Of a DNA stretch of 40,016 bases, positions 23,287 through 32,569 are shown piece after piece; position 1 is the stretch's first letter; every line of letters begins with the position of its first letter. A program made the position numbers and the translations under genes. Origin of the DNA: Alphaproteobacteria bacterium (GTDB lineage Bacteria > Pseudomonadota > Alphaproteobacteria > UBA2136 > JAPPOO01); assembly GCA_028817875.1 (NCBI GenBank), contig JAPPOO010000083.1:1-40016 (forward strand), written 5' to 3'. Below the pieces are notes generated by a model that was not told the origin of the DNA, did no database searches, and saw only the letters and a list, made by a program, of their open reading frames with translations.

Positions 23287-24537
23287 CTACATATTTGCCG
23301 TAATAGCCTCAGCAAAGGCAGAGCATTTTACTTCCGTCGCATCGTCCATCAAGCGGGCAAAGTCATACGTCACAGTTTTTTCCTGAATGGTTTTCTCCAA
23401 ACCTTTGACAATAAGGTCTGCCGCCTCGTTCCACCCCATATGGCGAAGCATAAGCTCTCCGCTCAAAATAAGGGAAGATGGATTCACTTTATCCTGATTC
23501 GCATACTTCGGCGCTGTGCCGTGAGTCGCTTCAAACACAGCATGGCCGCTGGTGTAATTAATATTCGCCCCCGGCGCAATACCAATACCGCCTACCGTCG
23601 CCGCTAAAGCATCTGATATATAATCCCCATTCAAATTCATCGTCACAATAGCGCTGTACTCGGCAGGACGTGTCAAAATCTGCTGCAAGAAAGCATCCGC
23701 AATCACGTCTTTCATCACAATTTTGCCTTCAGGTACGTTCCAGTTTACGTCCTCAGCTACACAAATACTATCTGAGTATTCTTTCCGCGCTACATCGTAA
23801 GCCCAGTTCTTAAAAGCGCCTTCCGTATACTTCATAATGTTACCTTTATGAACAACAGTGACGGACGGCAATTTGTTCTCAATCGCGTAATCCAACGCAG
23901 CGCGCGTAATACGTTCCGTCCCCTCTTTACTAATAGGCTTAATGCCAATACCTGAACTTGCAGGAAAACGGATTTTATCCACCCCCATTTCATCTTGTAA
24001 AAATGTTGTAAATTTTTTCGCCTCAGCTGACTCGGCAGAAAATTCAATTCCCGCGTAAATATCTTCACTATTTTCCCGAAAAACCACCATGTTGGTTTTA
24101 TGTGGTGCCTTAACAGGGCTTGGTACACCTTCGTACCACCGTACAGGACGCAAACAACTGTATAAATCAAGCTCCTGCCGCAATGCTACATTTAAAGAGC
24201 GGAAACCGCCCCCCACAGGTGTTGTTAACGGCCCCTTAATACCAACACGGTATTCCCTAAAAGCCTCTAAGGTTTCATCAGGCAACCAAATTTCTTCGTT
24301 GTACACATCATTAGCTTTTTCTCCGGCAAATACTTCCATCCAAGAAATACGTCTACGACCTCCATAAGCCTTCATAACAGCTACATCAAAAACACGCTGG
24401 GAAGCCTTCCAAATATCAGGCCCCGTACCATCCCCTTCAATAAAGCAGAGAATCGGGTTATCCGGCACCTGTAACTTGCCATTCTCAAACGTTATTTTTT
24501 CACCGGATTCGGGTTTTTGAATTTTATTAAAGTCCAT
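23287..24537 (-). CDS. icd: NADP-type isocitrate dehydrogenase, E. coli family
   Basis: 416 residues, the length of E. coli Icd. It oxidises isocitrate to 2-oxoglutarate in the TCA cycle. Matching text includes [35 protein letters not shown] with the regulatory Ser of RSLN that AceK phosphorylates in E. coli, [41 protein letters not shown] and [15 protein letters not shown]; the last carries the Lys-Tyr pair linked to NADP preference. AAGGAGG lies six bases before the ATG. Many alphaproteobacteria use a different, eukaryote-like monomeric or dimeric Idh, so this type is notable. No aceK lies in the window. Confidence 0.95.
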   Translation of the reverse strand: MDFNKIQKPESGEKITFENGKLQVPDNPILCFIEGDGTGPDIWKASQRVFDVAVMKAYGGRRRISWMEVFAGEKANDVYNEEIWLPDETLEAFREYRVGIKGPLTTPVGGGFRSLNVALRQELDLYSCLRPVRWYEGVPSPVKAPHKTNMVVFRENSEDIYAGIEFSAESAEAKKFTTFLQDEMGVDKIRFPASSGIGIKPISKEGTERITRAALDYAIENKLPSVTVVHKGNIMKYTEGAFKNWAYDVARKEYSDSICVAEDVNWNVPEGKIVMKDVIADAFLQQILTRPAEYSAIVTMNLNGDYISDALAATVGGIGIAPGANINYTSGHAVFEATHGTAPKYANQDKVNPSSLILSGELMLRHMGWNEAADLIVKGLEKTIQEKTVTYDFARLMDDATEVKCSAFAEAITANM

Positions 24538-24704
24538 AACAGGCCTCCTTCGCCCCTATTTGTGTGCGGAGAATGCACCTCAAAAAGAAAAAAAACAATC
24601 TTGACAGGTTATTTTTTGAGTAATTTGGCTAAATATGTCTTACAAAACATTATTTTTCCTGAATAATTAGGAAAAAATAGTTTTAAGTAGGAGAGCTAAC
24701 GTTT

Positions 24705-24974
24705 ATGGCACATACAATGACATTAAATGGCTTTAAGGTCGAAAGCTTCACTTACCCTATTACTGCTAATGAAGGGTGGCGTAAAAATGCTGTTATCATA
24801 AAGGCTGGCCCTAATCCAAAGTACCCCCTTGCTTGGTGTGAAATCACGCCAAAAGGCTTATGTGGCGCCAATTTCCCTATTCGCCCTGGTGAGAAAGACT
24901 GCACAGTTCTCAGGTTTAAAGGCCGTTTTATGGAAGATGGTTTGGAAGAAATTTTCCGTATTTCCGCCGCTTAA
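24705..24974 (+). CDS. Small protein of unknown function (89 residues)
   Basis: No signal peptide or membrane segment. It starts MAHTMTLNGFKVESF with AGGAGAG about ten bases upstream. WRKNAVIIKAG, YPLAWCEITPKGLCGANFPIRPGEKDCTVLRFKGRFMEDGLEEIF is mostly beta-like, with three cysteines. No family recognised. It is divergent from icd, with a TTGACA at 24601-24606 that lacks a well-spaced -10. The next small gene follows on the same strand after 96 bases. Confidence 0.75.
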   Translation: MAHTMTLNGFKVESFTYPITANEGWRKNAVIIKAGPNPKYPLAWCEITPKGLCGANFPIRPGEKDCTVLRFKGRFMEDGLEEIFRISAA

Positions 24975-25070
24975 AATACTTATTTATTTTTCTTTTTGCG
25001 CTTGCAATTCTTTAAATCATAACTATATCAGCTTTTTATTAAACTTAGCCTTTTTATATGAGGATGAAAG

Positions 25071-25331
25071 ATGTCTGTAAAAGCTATTATAGAAACTATA
25101 GAAGCACAATTTACCGGAGCAAATCCTATGAAACATGCGATTGGTCCGTTGAAAAAATTTCAACAGGGCGAAACGCTAACAAGTGAGGAGAAAGCAAAAA
25201 TTACTCCCACTTTAGATCTCTTCCAAAAGATGTTCAGAGGGACTATCGGAAAAGCTTCAGAAACGCCTTTAGATAAACTAGCCGCAGCAGCTCGAGAAGA
25301 GCTGGGATTACCAGCCTTTTCAGATAAATAG
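25071..25331 (+). CDS. Small helical protein of unknown function (86 residues)
   Basis: Likely all-helical and cytoplasmic: VKAIIETIEAQF, then HAIGPLKKFQQGETLTSEEKAKITPTLDLFQKMF and a C-terminal LDKLAAAAREELGL. AGGATG lies a few bases before the ATG. No cysteines and no known family. It is convergent with tolB, in the place where pal would not be expected, so it is not a Tol component by position or sequence. Confidence 0.75.
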   Translation: MSVKAIIETIEAQFTGANPMKHAIGPLKKFQQGETLTSEEKAKITPTLDLFQKMFRGTIGKASETPLDKLAAAAREELGLPAFSDK

Positions 25332-25347
25332 TTAGGTTTATCTGCTC

Positions 25348-25377
25348 TCCCCCTTTGAAGTAGTATTCAAAGGGGGA
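25348..25377. terminator. Bidirectional hairpin between convergent genes
   Basis: TCCCCCTTTGAA (25348-25359) pairs perfectly with TTCAAAGGGGGA (25366-25377) around a six-base loop. No T-run is strong on either side, but its place between the 25071 gene and tolB suggests termination for both. Confidence 0.7.
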
Positions 25378-25386
25378 AAGCTTTGT

Positions 25387-26718
25387 TTACTCACTCCGTA
25401 TCAATGGGCTCCAAGCTGGGTCACTCGCATCTCGTGGTGTTTTAAGTTCCCGCAAGTTATGCCCTGTTAAGTCAATACTCATAATTTTAGTACGCCCTGT
25501 TCGGCGGTCCTGCCGTGCAAAAGCAATCACCCGACCATTTGGCGACCATGTAGGCGATTCATCCAAAAAGCTGTCTGTCAATAAACGCTCTTCATTCCCT
25601 TCTACATCAATCACACCAATATGGAATGTCCCATTTAAAGATTTTACAAACGCAATCAGGTCACCGCGTGGACTCCACACAGGGGCAAAGTACTTACCTT
25701 TTCCAAAGGTTAAGCGGCGTACATTCGTCCCATCACGGTTCATAACGTACAAAGAAGGCTTACCACCACGGTCAGAGTTAAACACAATCTGAGTTCCATC
25801 AGGTGAGAATGACGGAGACGTATCAATCGCACGGTGACGCGTCAAACGGTTCAACTTACGCGTATTTAAATCCATCGTATAAATTTCTGGGTTTCCTTCA
25901 TGGCCTTGGGTCAAAGTCATAGCAACCGTTTGGCTATCTGGCGCAAAACGCGGTGAACTATTCAACCCTTTGTAGTCACCCAATAGTGTTTGCTGCCCCG
26001 TTGGTAAATCTAACAAATACAAACGCGGTACACCTTTTGCGTAAGACATATAAATAATTTTCTGTACTTCACGGTTATAGCGCGGTGTAAGCACAAGATG
26101 AGAACCATCCGTCAAGCACAGGTAACCAGCACCGTCTTGGTCCATCACACACAATTTTTTAACCGTATGGCCGTTTGGTTTTTGCTCTTCCCCAATATGA
26201 ACAATACGTGTAGCAAAGTACCCCTCTTCCCCCGTCAACGCTTGAAAGATATCATCAGAAATACGGTGTGCAACATGGCGCCAATCCTTAGATTTCGCCG
26301 TGTAGTAACGCCCTACCAACGGCTTTTCATCATGAACATCATACAAATGGAAATCCACACGGATTTTCTCTTCACCACCCACAATAACACGCTTAACAGC
26401 CGCACTTAATACGGCATCTACATTAATCAAACGCCAGTCTTTATATACAGGTCCGCCTGCAAATAGGCTACTACTATCCTGCAAATAGGCTTCTTTATCC
26501 GTTACCTCAAATAATGCACTGTTATTAAAATTATTGGTGATAACATTCATAATATCGCTGGCCATATCGGCATCAGTGGGAGAATCAGCATGCAACACAG
26601 GAATAGCCAACGGAATAGGATCTGCATTCGGGTTTGTAATATCAATCCGAATCCGCGCGTGTGCCTGCCCTACAATAAGCCCACAAACAACCAATAGCCC
26701 CAGTACTTTTTTTAGCAT
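25387..26718 (-). CDS. tolB: Tol-Pal system protein TolB
   Basis: 443 residues, periplasmic. It links Pal and outer-membrane proteins to TolA to keep the envelope intact during division. A signal peptide (MLKKVLGLLVVCGLIVGQAHA) and N-terminal domain are followed by a six-bladed propeller with repeats like SPDGTQIVFNSDRGG, SPRGDLIAFVKSL and SPNGRVIAFARQD. GAGGGG lies seven bases before the ATG at 26718; the longer frame to 26745 has no support. Last gene of tolQ-tolR-tolA-tolB. Unlike in many relatives, pal does not follow. Confidence 0.95.
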   Translation of the reverse strand: MLKKVLGLLVVCGLIVGQAHARIRIDITNPNADPIPLAIPVLHADSPTDADMASDIMNVITNNFNNSALFEVTDKEAYLQDSSSLFAGGPVYKDWRLINVDAVLSAAVKRVIVGGEEKIRVDFHLYDVHDEKPLVGRYYTAKSKDWRHVAHRISDDIFQALTGEEGYFATRIVHIGEEQKPNGHTVKKLCVMDQDGAGYLCLTDGSHLVLTPRYNREVQKIIYMSYAKGVPRLYLLDLPTGQQTLLGDYKGLNSSPRFAPDSQTVAMTLTQGHEGNPEIYTMDLNTRKLNRLTRHRAIDTSPSFSPDGTQIVFNSDRGGKPSLYVMNRDGTNVRRLTFGKGKYFAPVWSPRGDLIAFVKSLNGTFHIGVIDVEGNEERLLTDSFLDESPTWSPNGRVIAFARQDRRTGRTKIMSIDLTGHNLRELKTPRDASDPAWSPLIRSE

Positions 26719-26752
26719 ACGTTTCCCCTCTTTTACTTTCATCAAAAATTAC

Positions 26753-27658
26753 CTATTTTCCAGCAAAGTGCAATTCCAATTCACGGAAAACATCATACTT
26801 TCCTTGCGGTATTGGTAATGGCACGGCCTTACGAATCGCTCTCAGCAAGGCGTTATCAAAAAATGGATGCCCTGAAGATTGTAATATTCTTAACCTACCA
26901 ATACTTCCATCTTGCTTTACAGTCAGTTCAACAGAAGCAACCATATTTTCTGCATTTTCTACCCCTGGTGGTAAAATCCAGTATTTGCGAATATGTTTTT
27001 GCAAAAAGGCAATTTCAGATTGATCTGCCAACGTTAGCTCATCATTACTTTCTATTTCCGTCTCTGTTGGCTGCTCTTCTACAGGCTTTTCTTTAGGCTG
27101 ACTTTTCTCTAAATCCTTCACAAAATCAAGCGCTGCCAAAAAGTCATCCGCATCTGCCACAGTTTTTGCTTTCGGGTTTTGTGAACGCAGCGCCTTTGCT
27201 TTATCAGGTGTTTTGTCTAACTTGGGTGGGCGCGGCTTCGCCTTCTCTTTTTCGTTTTCAGTCTTTTGAGTCGCTTTTTTATCTGCTTCTTTCGGCTTTG
27301 GTTTAGGTTTCTCTTTTGGCTCAGGCTTTTTAATTTCTGGCGCTTTTACCTTTGGTGCTTGTGTTTTTAGTTTGGGTTGAGATTTAGCAGGCTTTTTAGG
27401 TGCCTCTTTTGGTGCAGCTGAAGCCTGTGTTTTAATTTCATCTAATTTTGCTTTAGGAGCTTCAGTTTTGGGCTTTTCTTTTTCTGGCGCTTTTTTAGAA
27501 GCCAACTGCGCGGCACTTACAAGCTGAACTTTCAAAACCTTTGCTTCTGGCTTTGGAAACAAGCTACCAAAAACCCCCGCTAACAAAAGCAGCGCAACGG
27601 CATGTAACACTGCCGACCAAAACAGACCGTCCTTTAGGTTAAAGTGGCTGCGCTTCAT
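26753..27658 (-). CDS. tolA: Tol-Pal system protein TolA
   Basis: 301 residues. One N-terminal membrane helix (about 12-32), then a Lys/Pro/Glu-rich extended stretch (about 40-190, repeats such as KPEPKEKPKPKPKEADKK), then a C-terminal TonB/TolA-type domain (IRKYWILPPGVEN, VELTVKQDGSIGRLRILQSSGHPFFDNALLRAI). It spans the periplasm from TolQR to TolB/Pal. The N-terminal helix has SAVLHAVALLLL, the region that meets TolQ. No strong ribosome site, so coupling with tolR, 23 bases upstream, is likely. Confidence 0.94.
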   Translation of the reverse strand: MKRSHFNLKDGLFWSAVLHAVALLLLAGVFGSLFPKPEAKVLKVQLVSAAQLASKKAPEKEKPKTEAPKAKLDEIKTQASAAPKEAPKKPAKSQPKLKTQAPKVKAPEIKKPEPKEKPKPKPKEADKKATQKTENEKEKAKPRPPKLDKTPDKAKALRSQNPKAKTVADADDFLAALDFVKDLEKSQPKEKPVEEQPTETEIESNDELTLADQSEIAFLQKHIRKYWILPPGVENAENMVASVELTVKQDGSIGRLRILQSSGHPFFDNALLRAIRKAVPLPIPQGKYDVFRELELHFAGK

Positions 27659-27681
27659 ACGGTTTTTGTGCCCACTCTTTT

Positions 27682-28116
27682 TTATTTAGGCGGCTCAGTA
27701 ACCAAGCCTACATTAACAAGCCCTGCTTCCTGTAAAGAGGCCATCACATTCATAACCTGCCCATACGGCACACGCTTGTCCGCCCGTACCAAAATCATGG
27801 TTTTATCCCGCACTTTGGTAATGGCTTTTAACCGAGCCGGCAAATTCCCTAAATTAACCTGTCGTGCTTCTAAGTAAATTTCCCCATTGGCCTTTAAACT
27901 CACCGTCAAAGGTTCAGCACTATCACTCATGGGATTTGTTTCTACTTCGGGTAGCGAAACGTCCACCCCTTGTGTCATCATCGGTGCTGTAATCATAAAC
28001 ACAACCAATAGCACCAACATCACATCCACAAAAGGCGTTACGTTAATATCATGCATGGGAGGGCGACGGTAGCTAAAGCGCGCGTTCCGTCCGCCGGGTA
28101 GAAGGCCTCCTGCCAT
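27682..28116 (-). CDS. tolR: Tol-Pal system protein TolR
   Basis: 144 residues, ExbD/TolR family. One membrane helix with the proton-path Asp in INVTPFVDVMLVLLVVFMI (about residues 24-42), then a periplasmic domain ending LVNVGLVTEPPK. It uses proton flow with TolQ to energise TolA. AGGAGA lies seven bases before the ATG. It follows tolQ by 11 bases. Confidence 0.96.
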   Translation of the reverse strand: MAGGLLPGGRNARFSYRRPPMHDINVTPFVDVMLVLLVVFMITAPMMTQGVDVSLPEVETNPMSDSAEPLTVSLKANGEIYLEARQVNLGNLPARLKAITKVRDKTMILVRADKRVPYGQVMNVMASLQEAGLVNVGLVTEPPK

Positions 28117-28127
28117 GGTTGCGTCTC

Positions 28128-28856
28128 CTATTTAACGGCTTTAATCTTTTTTACGCTTTGCTGGCGGTCTTCTTCCCGTTTTTCCAGCAAGGCCAAAAAC
28201 TCCGTAGCAAAAGCTTCCAAACGGCCTGTGTAACGGCTTAATTGCGTGGCAATACGGTTGTAAGCAACCACAGCAGGAATCGCCGCGAACAGCCCTAATG
28301 CTGTGGCCAGCAAAGCTTCCGCAATCCCAGGGGCAACAATGGCAAGGGATGTATTTTTAGCAGCACTAATGCTTGTAAATGCATTCATAATTCCCCAAAC
28401 GGTTCCAAGCAAACCAATAAACGGCGCTGTGGAACCAACTGTCGCCAAAAATGGCATCCAAGATTCACACTGTTCCAATTCACGCGTCAAGGTCGCATCC
28501 ATTCTACGGCGAATACGGTTCAAAATCCCAACCCGCAAAGCATTATCTTCCGCTTCGCCTTTTTGTTGAGATTCCTGCCATTCTTGCAAACCAACAACAA
28601 ATACTTTTGCCATAGGGTGGTCGGCATCTTCAGGGCGGGTATTGGCGTATAAACTCTCAAGGTCTTCTCCACTTAAAAAAGCCTCTTCAAAATTATGCCC
28701 TTTACGACGCAAAGCAGCCATCTGGCGGCTTTTAGAAAACCATAACGCCCAAGACATAATAGAAAGCCCAAAAAGCAGCAGCATAATCGCTTTTACGAAT
28801 AAATCGGCTTCCCCAAAAAGCGCAAAAATAGATAAATTCGGCGTGGTTGCCTCCAT
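28128..28856 (-). CDS. tolQ: Tol-Pal system protein TolQ
   Basis: 242 residues, ExbB/TolQ/MotA family. Three membrane helices: near 20-40, then GSTAPFIGLLGTVWGIMNAF (about 141-160), a family signature, and IAPGIAEALLATALGLFAAIPAVVAYN (about 175-200). It forms the proton channel with TolR. AGGGG lies eight bases before the ATG. It heads the tol group; ybgC, its usual upstream neighbour, is absent here. Confidence 0.96.
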   Translation of the reverse strand: MEATTPNLSIFALFGEADLFVKAIMLLLFGLSIMSWALWFSKSRQMAALRRKGHNFEEAFLSGEDLESLYANTRPEDADHPMAKVFVVGLQEWQESQQKGEAEDNALRVGILNRIRRRMDATLTRELEQCESWMPFLATVGSTAPFIGLLGTVWGIMNAFTSISAAKNTSLAIVAPGIAEALLATALGLFAAIPAVVAYNRIATQLSRYTGRLEAFATEFLALLEKREEDRQQSVKKIKAVK

Positions 28857-28939
28857 AGTAGAATCCCCTTATTGGCTTATGAATATCACGTGCCCCATAA
28901 TGTATGGCAGCAGCGTTTGAATGTCTACCGACTTGGGTG

Positions 28940-28975
28940 AAAAAATACAAAAGCACCACCAAATGGCAGTGCTTT
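28940..28975 (-). terminator. Intrinsic terminator of the MOSC gene
   Basis: On the minus strand AAAGCACTGCC pairs with GGTGGTGCTTT around ATTT, followed by TGTATTTTTTC. It separates the MOSC gene from tolQ, so tolQRAB should have its own promoter in 28857-28940. Confidence 0.88.
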
Positions 28976-28999
28976 CGTACTTTTCGTTAATAGCTTAGT

Positions 29000-29788
29000 T
29001 TATTGGCAGATAACAAGCTTATCACCCACATAAATTCTACCTGAGTTTAAAGGCTTCAACAAAACGCCCATAACATCTCCTCTATTACGTTGAGGAGATT
29101 CATATCCCGCATGCCCGCTTCTCACAGACAAATGTGACAAAAGGCTTCCATCTCGCTCACCTGTCTCTGGGTTTGCTTCTATAGCTTTACAGCGCTCACA
29201 GGCGTCAAAAACCTTAAAGCGAACTTCACCAATACTGATTTCAGCATTTTGTGTACCCATTGGGTTTCTAGCATCAAACTCCTGCGCCCAATCTAGTTCT
29301 TGCCAAGCTGCCAAGCCATCAACCACGATGTTCATTCGGAATCGACGGAAATCAACAGAAGTTCCCATTTGTCCGCCCAAACTCCGCAAAGAAGCTGCAT
29401 TTAACAGCGATACTGTCGGTGTTTCTGCTGGGTCAGTATCCGTTAGATTAAAAGCAGCATCCCTATAATCCAGCAATTTAGTTCCAATCGGCAAATCAAG
29501 ATTTGTAACCAAACGCCACAGCAACTCTTCAGTAATTTCTTCCCCATCAGGAATTTGAGGAATTTGAATTGCTGCCATTTCAGGTGTATTCATGGCAACA
29601 AAAAAGGCTCCTTTTCGCTGCCATCCTGCAGAGTATACCTTTTCATCTGTTTTATTAACAGGTTTTGCAAAAGCAAACGTACGGTCACCTATAATGCCGT
29701 AGCTTGGGTTAATCATAATAGAATTTCTAGGAATTCCCTGCAAACCTTTACAAGGGTAAATAGTAGTAGATTGTACAGTTATTGCCAT
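29000..29788 (-). CDS. MOSC-domain protein, probably a sulfur- or molybdenum-cofactor-linked carrier
   Basis: 262 residues. An N-terminal MOSC_N-like beta domain (VQSTTIYPCKGLQGIP...YGIIGDRTFAF) is followed by a MOSC domain with the conserved Cys in FDACERCKAIEANPETGERD (about 203-222). Family members (YcbX, mARC, the C-terminus of molybdenum cofactor sulfurase) bind Moco or carry sulfur. Here there is no fused ferredoxin domain. AGGAGG lies five bases before the ATG. It sits between ruvB and tolQ, where ybgC is common, and has its own terminator. Confidence 0.88.
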   Translation of the reverse strand: MAITVQSTTIYPCKGLQGIPRNSIMINPSYGIIGDRTFAFAKPVNKTDEKVYSAGWQRKGAFFVAMNTPEMAAIQIPQIPDGEEITEELLWRLVTNLDLPIGTKLLDYRDAAFNLTDTDPAETPTVSLLNAASLRSLGGQMGTSVDFRRFRMNIVVDGLAAWQELDWAQEFDARNPMGTQNAEISIGEVRFKVFDACERCKAIEANPETGERDGSLLSHLSVRSGHAGYESPQRNRGDVMGVLLKPLNSGRIYVGDKLVICQ

Positions 29789-29850
29789 TATAACCTCCTA
29801 GGTTAGGCAAGTAAGTCATGGCGGCAGTATACTAAATATAAAGTAAAAAT

Positions 29851-30831
29851 CTACTCAAACATTTTGCGGGAGGTTGGCGTTGCTAAACGCCCCCGTGGCG
29901 TACGCTGAATAAGCCCCTGCTGAATAAGGTACGGCTCCACCACATCTTCCAGCGTATCCTTGCTTTCCCCTGTTGCGGCAGCCAAAGTCTCTACGCCCAC
30001 AGGCCCCCCTGCAAATTTGGTTACAAGTGTTTCTAAATAGCGGTGGTCGTTTTGGTCAAGCCCGTTGGTATCTACTTCCAAGCGGTTAAGAGCGTGGTCA
30101 GCTAAGGCATTGGTAATTGTTGCCATGTCTTCCACCTCGGCAAAGTCCCTCACCCGTCGCAGCAAACGGTTGGCAATCCGTGGTGTCCCGCGGGAACGCT
30201 TGGCCAGCTCCCACGCAGCGTCATCTTCTATCTGAATCCCCAACAAAGCGGCCGAACGGTTAACAATATGCACAAGGTCTTCCGTGCCATAGAATTCCAA
30301 ACGGCACTGCACTCCAAAACGGTCACGCAGCGGGTTTGTAAGCAGCCCCGCCCGTGTTGTTGCCCCCACCAGTGTAAACGGTGGAACATCCACCTTCACT
30401 GTACGCGCAGCAGGGCCTTCACCAATAATAATGTCCAACTTAAAGTCTTCCATCGCTGGGTAAAGCACTTCTTCCACCTGCGGAGACAAACGATGAATTT
30501 CATCAATAAACAAAACGTCATGCGGTTCCAAACTGGTTAAAATCGCCGCCAAATCGCCCGATTTTGCAATGACCGGCCCTGATGTTGACCGCAGCCCTAC
30601 GCCCAACTCTTTTGACAAAATGTGAGAAAGCGAGGTTTTCCCCAGTCCCGGAGGGCCAAATAGCAGAACGTGGTCTAACGCCGTTCCGCGCTTTTTAGCC
30701 GCTGTAATAAATACAGTTAAATTGTCCCGTATTTTTGGCTGACCGACAAAATCCTGCAACCGCTCGGGCCGCAAGGCATTGTCTAACTCTTCAGGCATGG
30801 CAGGGTCTACCAAGCGTTCTACAACCGCCAT
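29851..30831 (-). CDS. ruvB: Holliday junction DNA helicase RuvB
   Basis: 326 residues, AAA+ motor that drives branch migration with RuvA. Walker [11 protein letters not shown], Walker [11 protein letters not shown], sensor 1 in LVGATTRAG, and arginine-finger region LRDRFG are present. The C-terminal winged helix ends [24 protein letters not shown] lies before the ATG. It lies 25 bases after the PF03640-type gene that separates it from ruvA. Confidence 0.97.
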   Translation of the reverse strand: MAVVERLVDPAMPEELDNALRPERLQDFVGQPKIRDNLTVFITAAKKRGTALDHVLLFGPPGLGKTSLSHILSKELGVGLRSTSGPVIAKSGDLAAILTSLEPHDVLFIDEIHRLSPQVEEVLYPAMEDFKLDIIIGEGPAARTVKVDVPPFTLVGATTRAGLLTNPLRDRFGVQCRLEFYGTEDLVHIVNRSAALLGIQIEDDAAWELAKRSRGTPRIANRLLRRVRDFAEVEDMATITNALADHALNRLEVDTNGLDQNDHRYLETLVTKFAGGPVGVETLAAATGESKDTLEDVVEPYLIQQGLIQRTPRGRLATPTSRKMFE

Positions 30832-30856
30832 AAACTTTCCTTTTCCCTCTAAATCT

Positions 30857-31243
30857 CTAATATTCTAACTGTTCCAACGGCTGGGCAGCACGCCATACGC
30901 CACCAACGCCATGCCCTGTAATCTGCCCGGGTTCCATATCCATCACCCATACATATAAAGGTTTGCCACGGTATGCCCATTGCTTTTTACCGTTTGGCCG
31001 CGTAATCGCTGTAAATTCACCTGAGTCCGCACGCCCCTTAGCTGCTAAAGGCATCCAGCGGTTTGCACAATTCCCCGTACAAGCTGACTGCCCAAGCGGG
31101 TCGTTATCAAATGTATAAAGGGTCATGCCGTCCAAATTTTGAAAAATAGGGCCAATGTCTGATTTGCCAATACGAATATTTGATGGCTGCGCCCATGCTG
31201 AACTTGCGAGTACAACCAGCAATGTTGTAATCAATAACTTCAT
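30857..31243 (-). CDS. Secreted protein of the PF03640 (lipoprotein_15) repeat family
   Basis: 128 residues from ATG 31243 (AAAGGGG just upstream). A signal peptide ([18 protein letters not shown]) precedes two repeats typical of PF03640: [25 protein letters not shown] and [14 protein letters not shown]...GVGGVWRAA. The Cys pair (TGNC) is conserved. Function of the family is unknown; it is secreted or periplasmic. There is no lipobox. It lies between ruvA and ruvB, an unusual place, with 16 bases to ruvA, so it is read with the ruv genes. Confidence 0.88.
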   Translation of the reverse strand: MKLLITTLLVVLASSAWAQPSNIRIGKSDIGPIFQNLDGMTLYTFDNDPLGQSACTGNCANRWMPLAAKGRADSGEFTAITRPNGKKQWAYRGKPLYVWVMDMEPGQITGHGVGGVWRAAQPLEQLEY

Positions 31244-31259
31244 TTTCCCCTTTCTCCTC

Positions 31260-31853
31260 TTAACGCAATGCTTGTAATGATGTTTTAAACAGCTGGTCAA
31301 ACGGGGCATCAGGCAGCTCTTTACTGGCACTGGCAACCGCTTGTTGTACGTCTGTTTCCTTAAAGCCCATGTTCGTCAAAGCCGATAGAACATCTGCCGC
31401 AACACTACTGGTTGGCATACTTTCAACCGTTCCGCCTGTAGCAATAGTAGGTAATGTACCTACTTTGTCTTTCAATTCCCGCACAATCCGTTCGCCCAGT
31501 TTGGGGCCAACACCATTTGCTTGTGCCAACGTTTTGCCAGACTGCGTAATAATCGCATCAATAATCTGGTTAGGCTGCAAAGCCGATAAAATCGCCAACC
31601 CTACTTTAGGGCCAACGCCTGAAATTTGAATTAACTGGCGGAACATCGCCCGCTCACCTTCTTCCGCAAAGCCGAACAACGTGTGTTCTTGCTCGCGGAT
31701 GTGTAAATGTGTAAGCAATTTCATTTGCTGCCCAACAGAGCATTGGGTTAATGTACGCATACTGCACAAAACCTCATACCCAACACCATTTACGTTAATA
31801 ACGGCGCTGTCTGCCGCCGTGCTATCTAAAGTCCCAATCAAAAAAGTAATCAT
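31260..31853 (-). CDS. ruvA: Holliday junction branch migration protein RuvA
   Basis: 197 residues, tetramer that binds four-way junctions and recruits RuvB. N-terminal OB-fold (MITFLIGTLDS...VNGVGYEV), HhH motifs (ISGVGPKVGLAILS, ANGVGPKLGERIV), and the C-terminal RuvB-binding domain (ADVLSALTNMGF). I chose ATG 31853; a GTG two codons earlier is also possible. No good Shine-Dalgarno, yet the sequence matches family starts. The 16-base gap to the PF03640 gene suggests one transcript. Confidence 0.96.
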   Translation of the reverse strand: MITFLIGTLDSTAADSAVINVNGVGYEVLCSMRTLTQCSVGQQMKLLTHLHIREQEHTLFGFAEEGERAMFRQLIQISGVGPKVGLAILSALQPNQIIDAIITQSGKTLAQANGVGPKLGERIVRELKDKVGTLPTIATGGTVESMPTSSVAADVLSALTNMGFKETDVQQAVASASKELPDAPFDQLFKTSLQALR

Positions 31854-31899
31854 GTGCACATACTACATAATCGCACTTAAACCGTACAGTTAAACGTTT

Positions 31900-31932
31900 A
31901 AAAGGAGGTGCTATGGCTAAGCCCCTCCTTTT
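31900..31932. terminator. Hairpin between the 31939 gene and ruvA
   Basis: AAAAGGAGG (31900-31908) pairs perfectly with CCTCCTTTT (31924-31932), with an inner GGCT/AGCC stem. It lies seven bases after the stop of the minus-strand gene, but no T-run follows on that strand. Confidence 0.65.
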
Positions 31933-31938
31933 AATATT

Positions 31939-32469
31939 TTATGCATTACCTTCAGTTGTGCTACCATTGCCAATCATTGCAGTGTAATACTTTACTGTAG
32001 CGTTAACGCCGTTTTCTTCAATAAGATCTTTAGCCATTGACGATAAACCAATAACGTTTTCCCCTTCTGGGGCTTTAAACCCAAGGTCTGTATACCAGAC
32101 CCCAGCTAAATCCATAGCTGCTTGAAGAATTGTTCTGCTGTTCCGAATTTGAACATAATCTCCATCAAATTCCAGAAGACCGTACACCTCATCAGAACAC
32201 AGAATATCCAGCACGCGGTTTTTGGATTCTTCATCCTGCAAAAATCTGAACAAATCAAACCAATGGAGCTTTTCAACCCCCTCAGTAAAAAAATACTCGA
32301 GAAGATCCTCCAATACAGCCGCTCTCAGAAACTCTGCCTCAAGAGCTTCGACCCCGACGTACCCGATAAATACACAGTCTTTATCACCATGCCTAACGCG
32401 AAAATTATACTCATCGTTAAACCAGTTAGGCTGAGACAATTTTGTAGTTTCAAGTTGAGAAAGTACCAT
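31939..32469 (-). CDS. Hypothetical acidic protein between ruvC and ruvA
   Basis: 176 residues with no signal peptide or membrane segment. It is acidic and mostly helical in the middle (VEALEAEFLRAAVLEDLLEYFFTEGVEKLHWFDLFRFLQDEESK), then has VYGLLEFDGDYVQIRNSRTILQAAMDLAGVWYTDLG, and ends with a polar tail GNGSTTEGNA. AGGGAG lies seven bases before the ATG. I recognise no family. It breaks the usual ruvC-ruvA adjacency and ends in a hairpin, so it may be a separate unit. Confidence 0.78.
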   Translation of the reverse strand: MVLSQLETTKLSQPNWFNDEYNFRVRHGDKDCVFIGYVGVEALEAEFLRAAVLEDLLEYFFTEGVEKLHWFDLFRFLQDEESKNRVLDILCSDEVYGLLEFDGDYVQIRNSRTILQAAMDLAGVWYTDLGFKAPEGENVIGLSSMAKDLIEENGVNATVKYYTAMIGNGSTTEGNA

Positions 32470-32569
32470 CCCCTCTCTCCCTTTCTAAAGTTTTGTAGCT
32501 AAAAGAAACAAGTTTTGTTTATTCTAGGTCTAATTTGCCTTGTTTCAAGGCTATAATAGAAAGAAAAGC

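Noticed and set aside
24601-24635. Full promoter for the gene at 24705 based on TTGACA
   Set aside because: No -10 box lies at a usable distance; the nearest TAAATA is 23 bases away.
26990-27520. Repeat element in the Lys/Pro-rich stretch of tolA
   Set aside because: Low-complexity coding repeats are normal for the TolA stalk.
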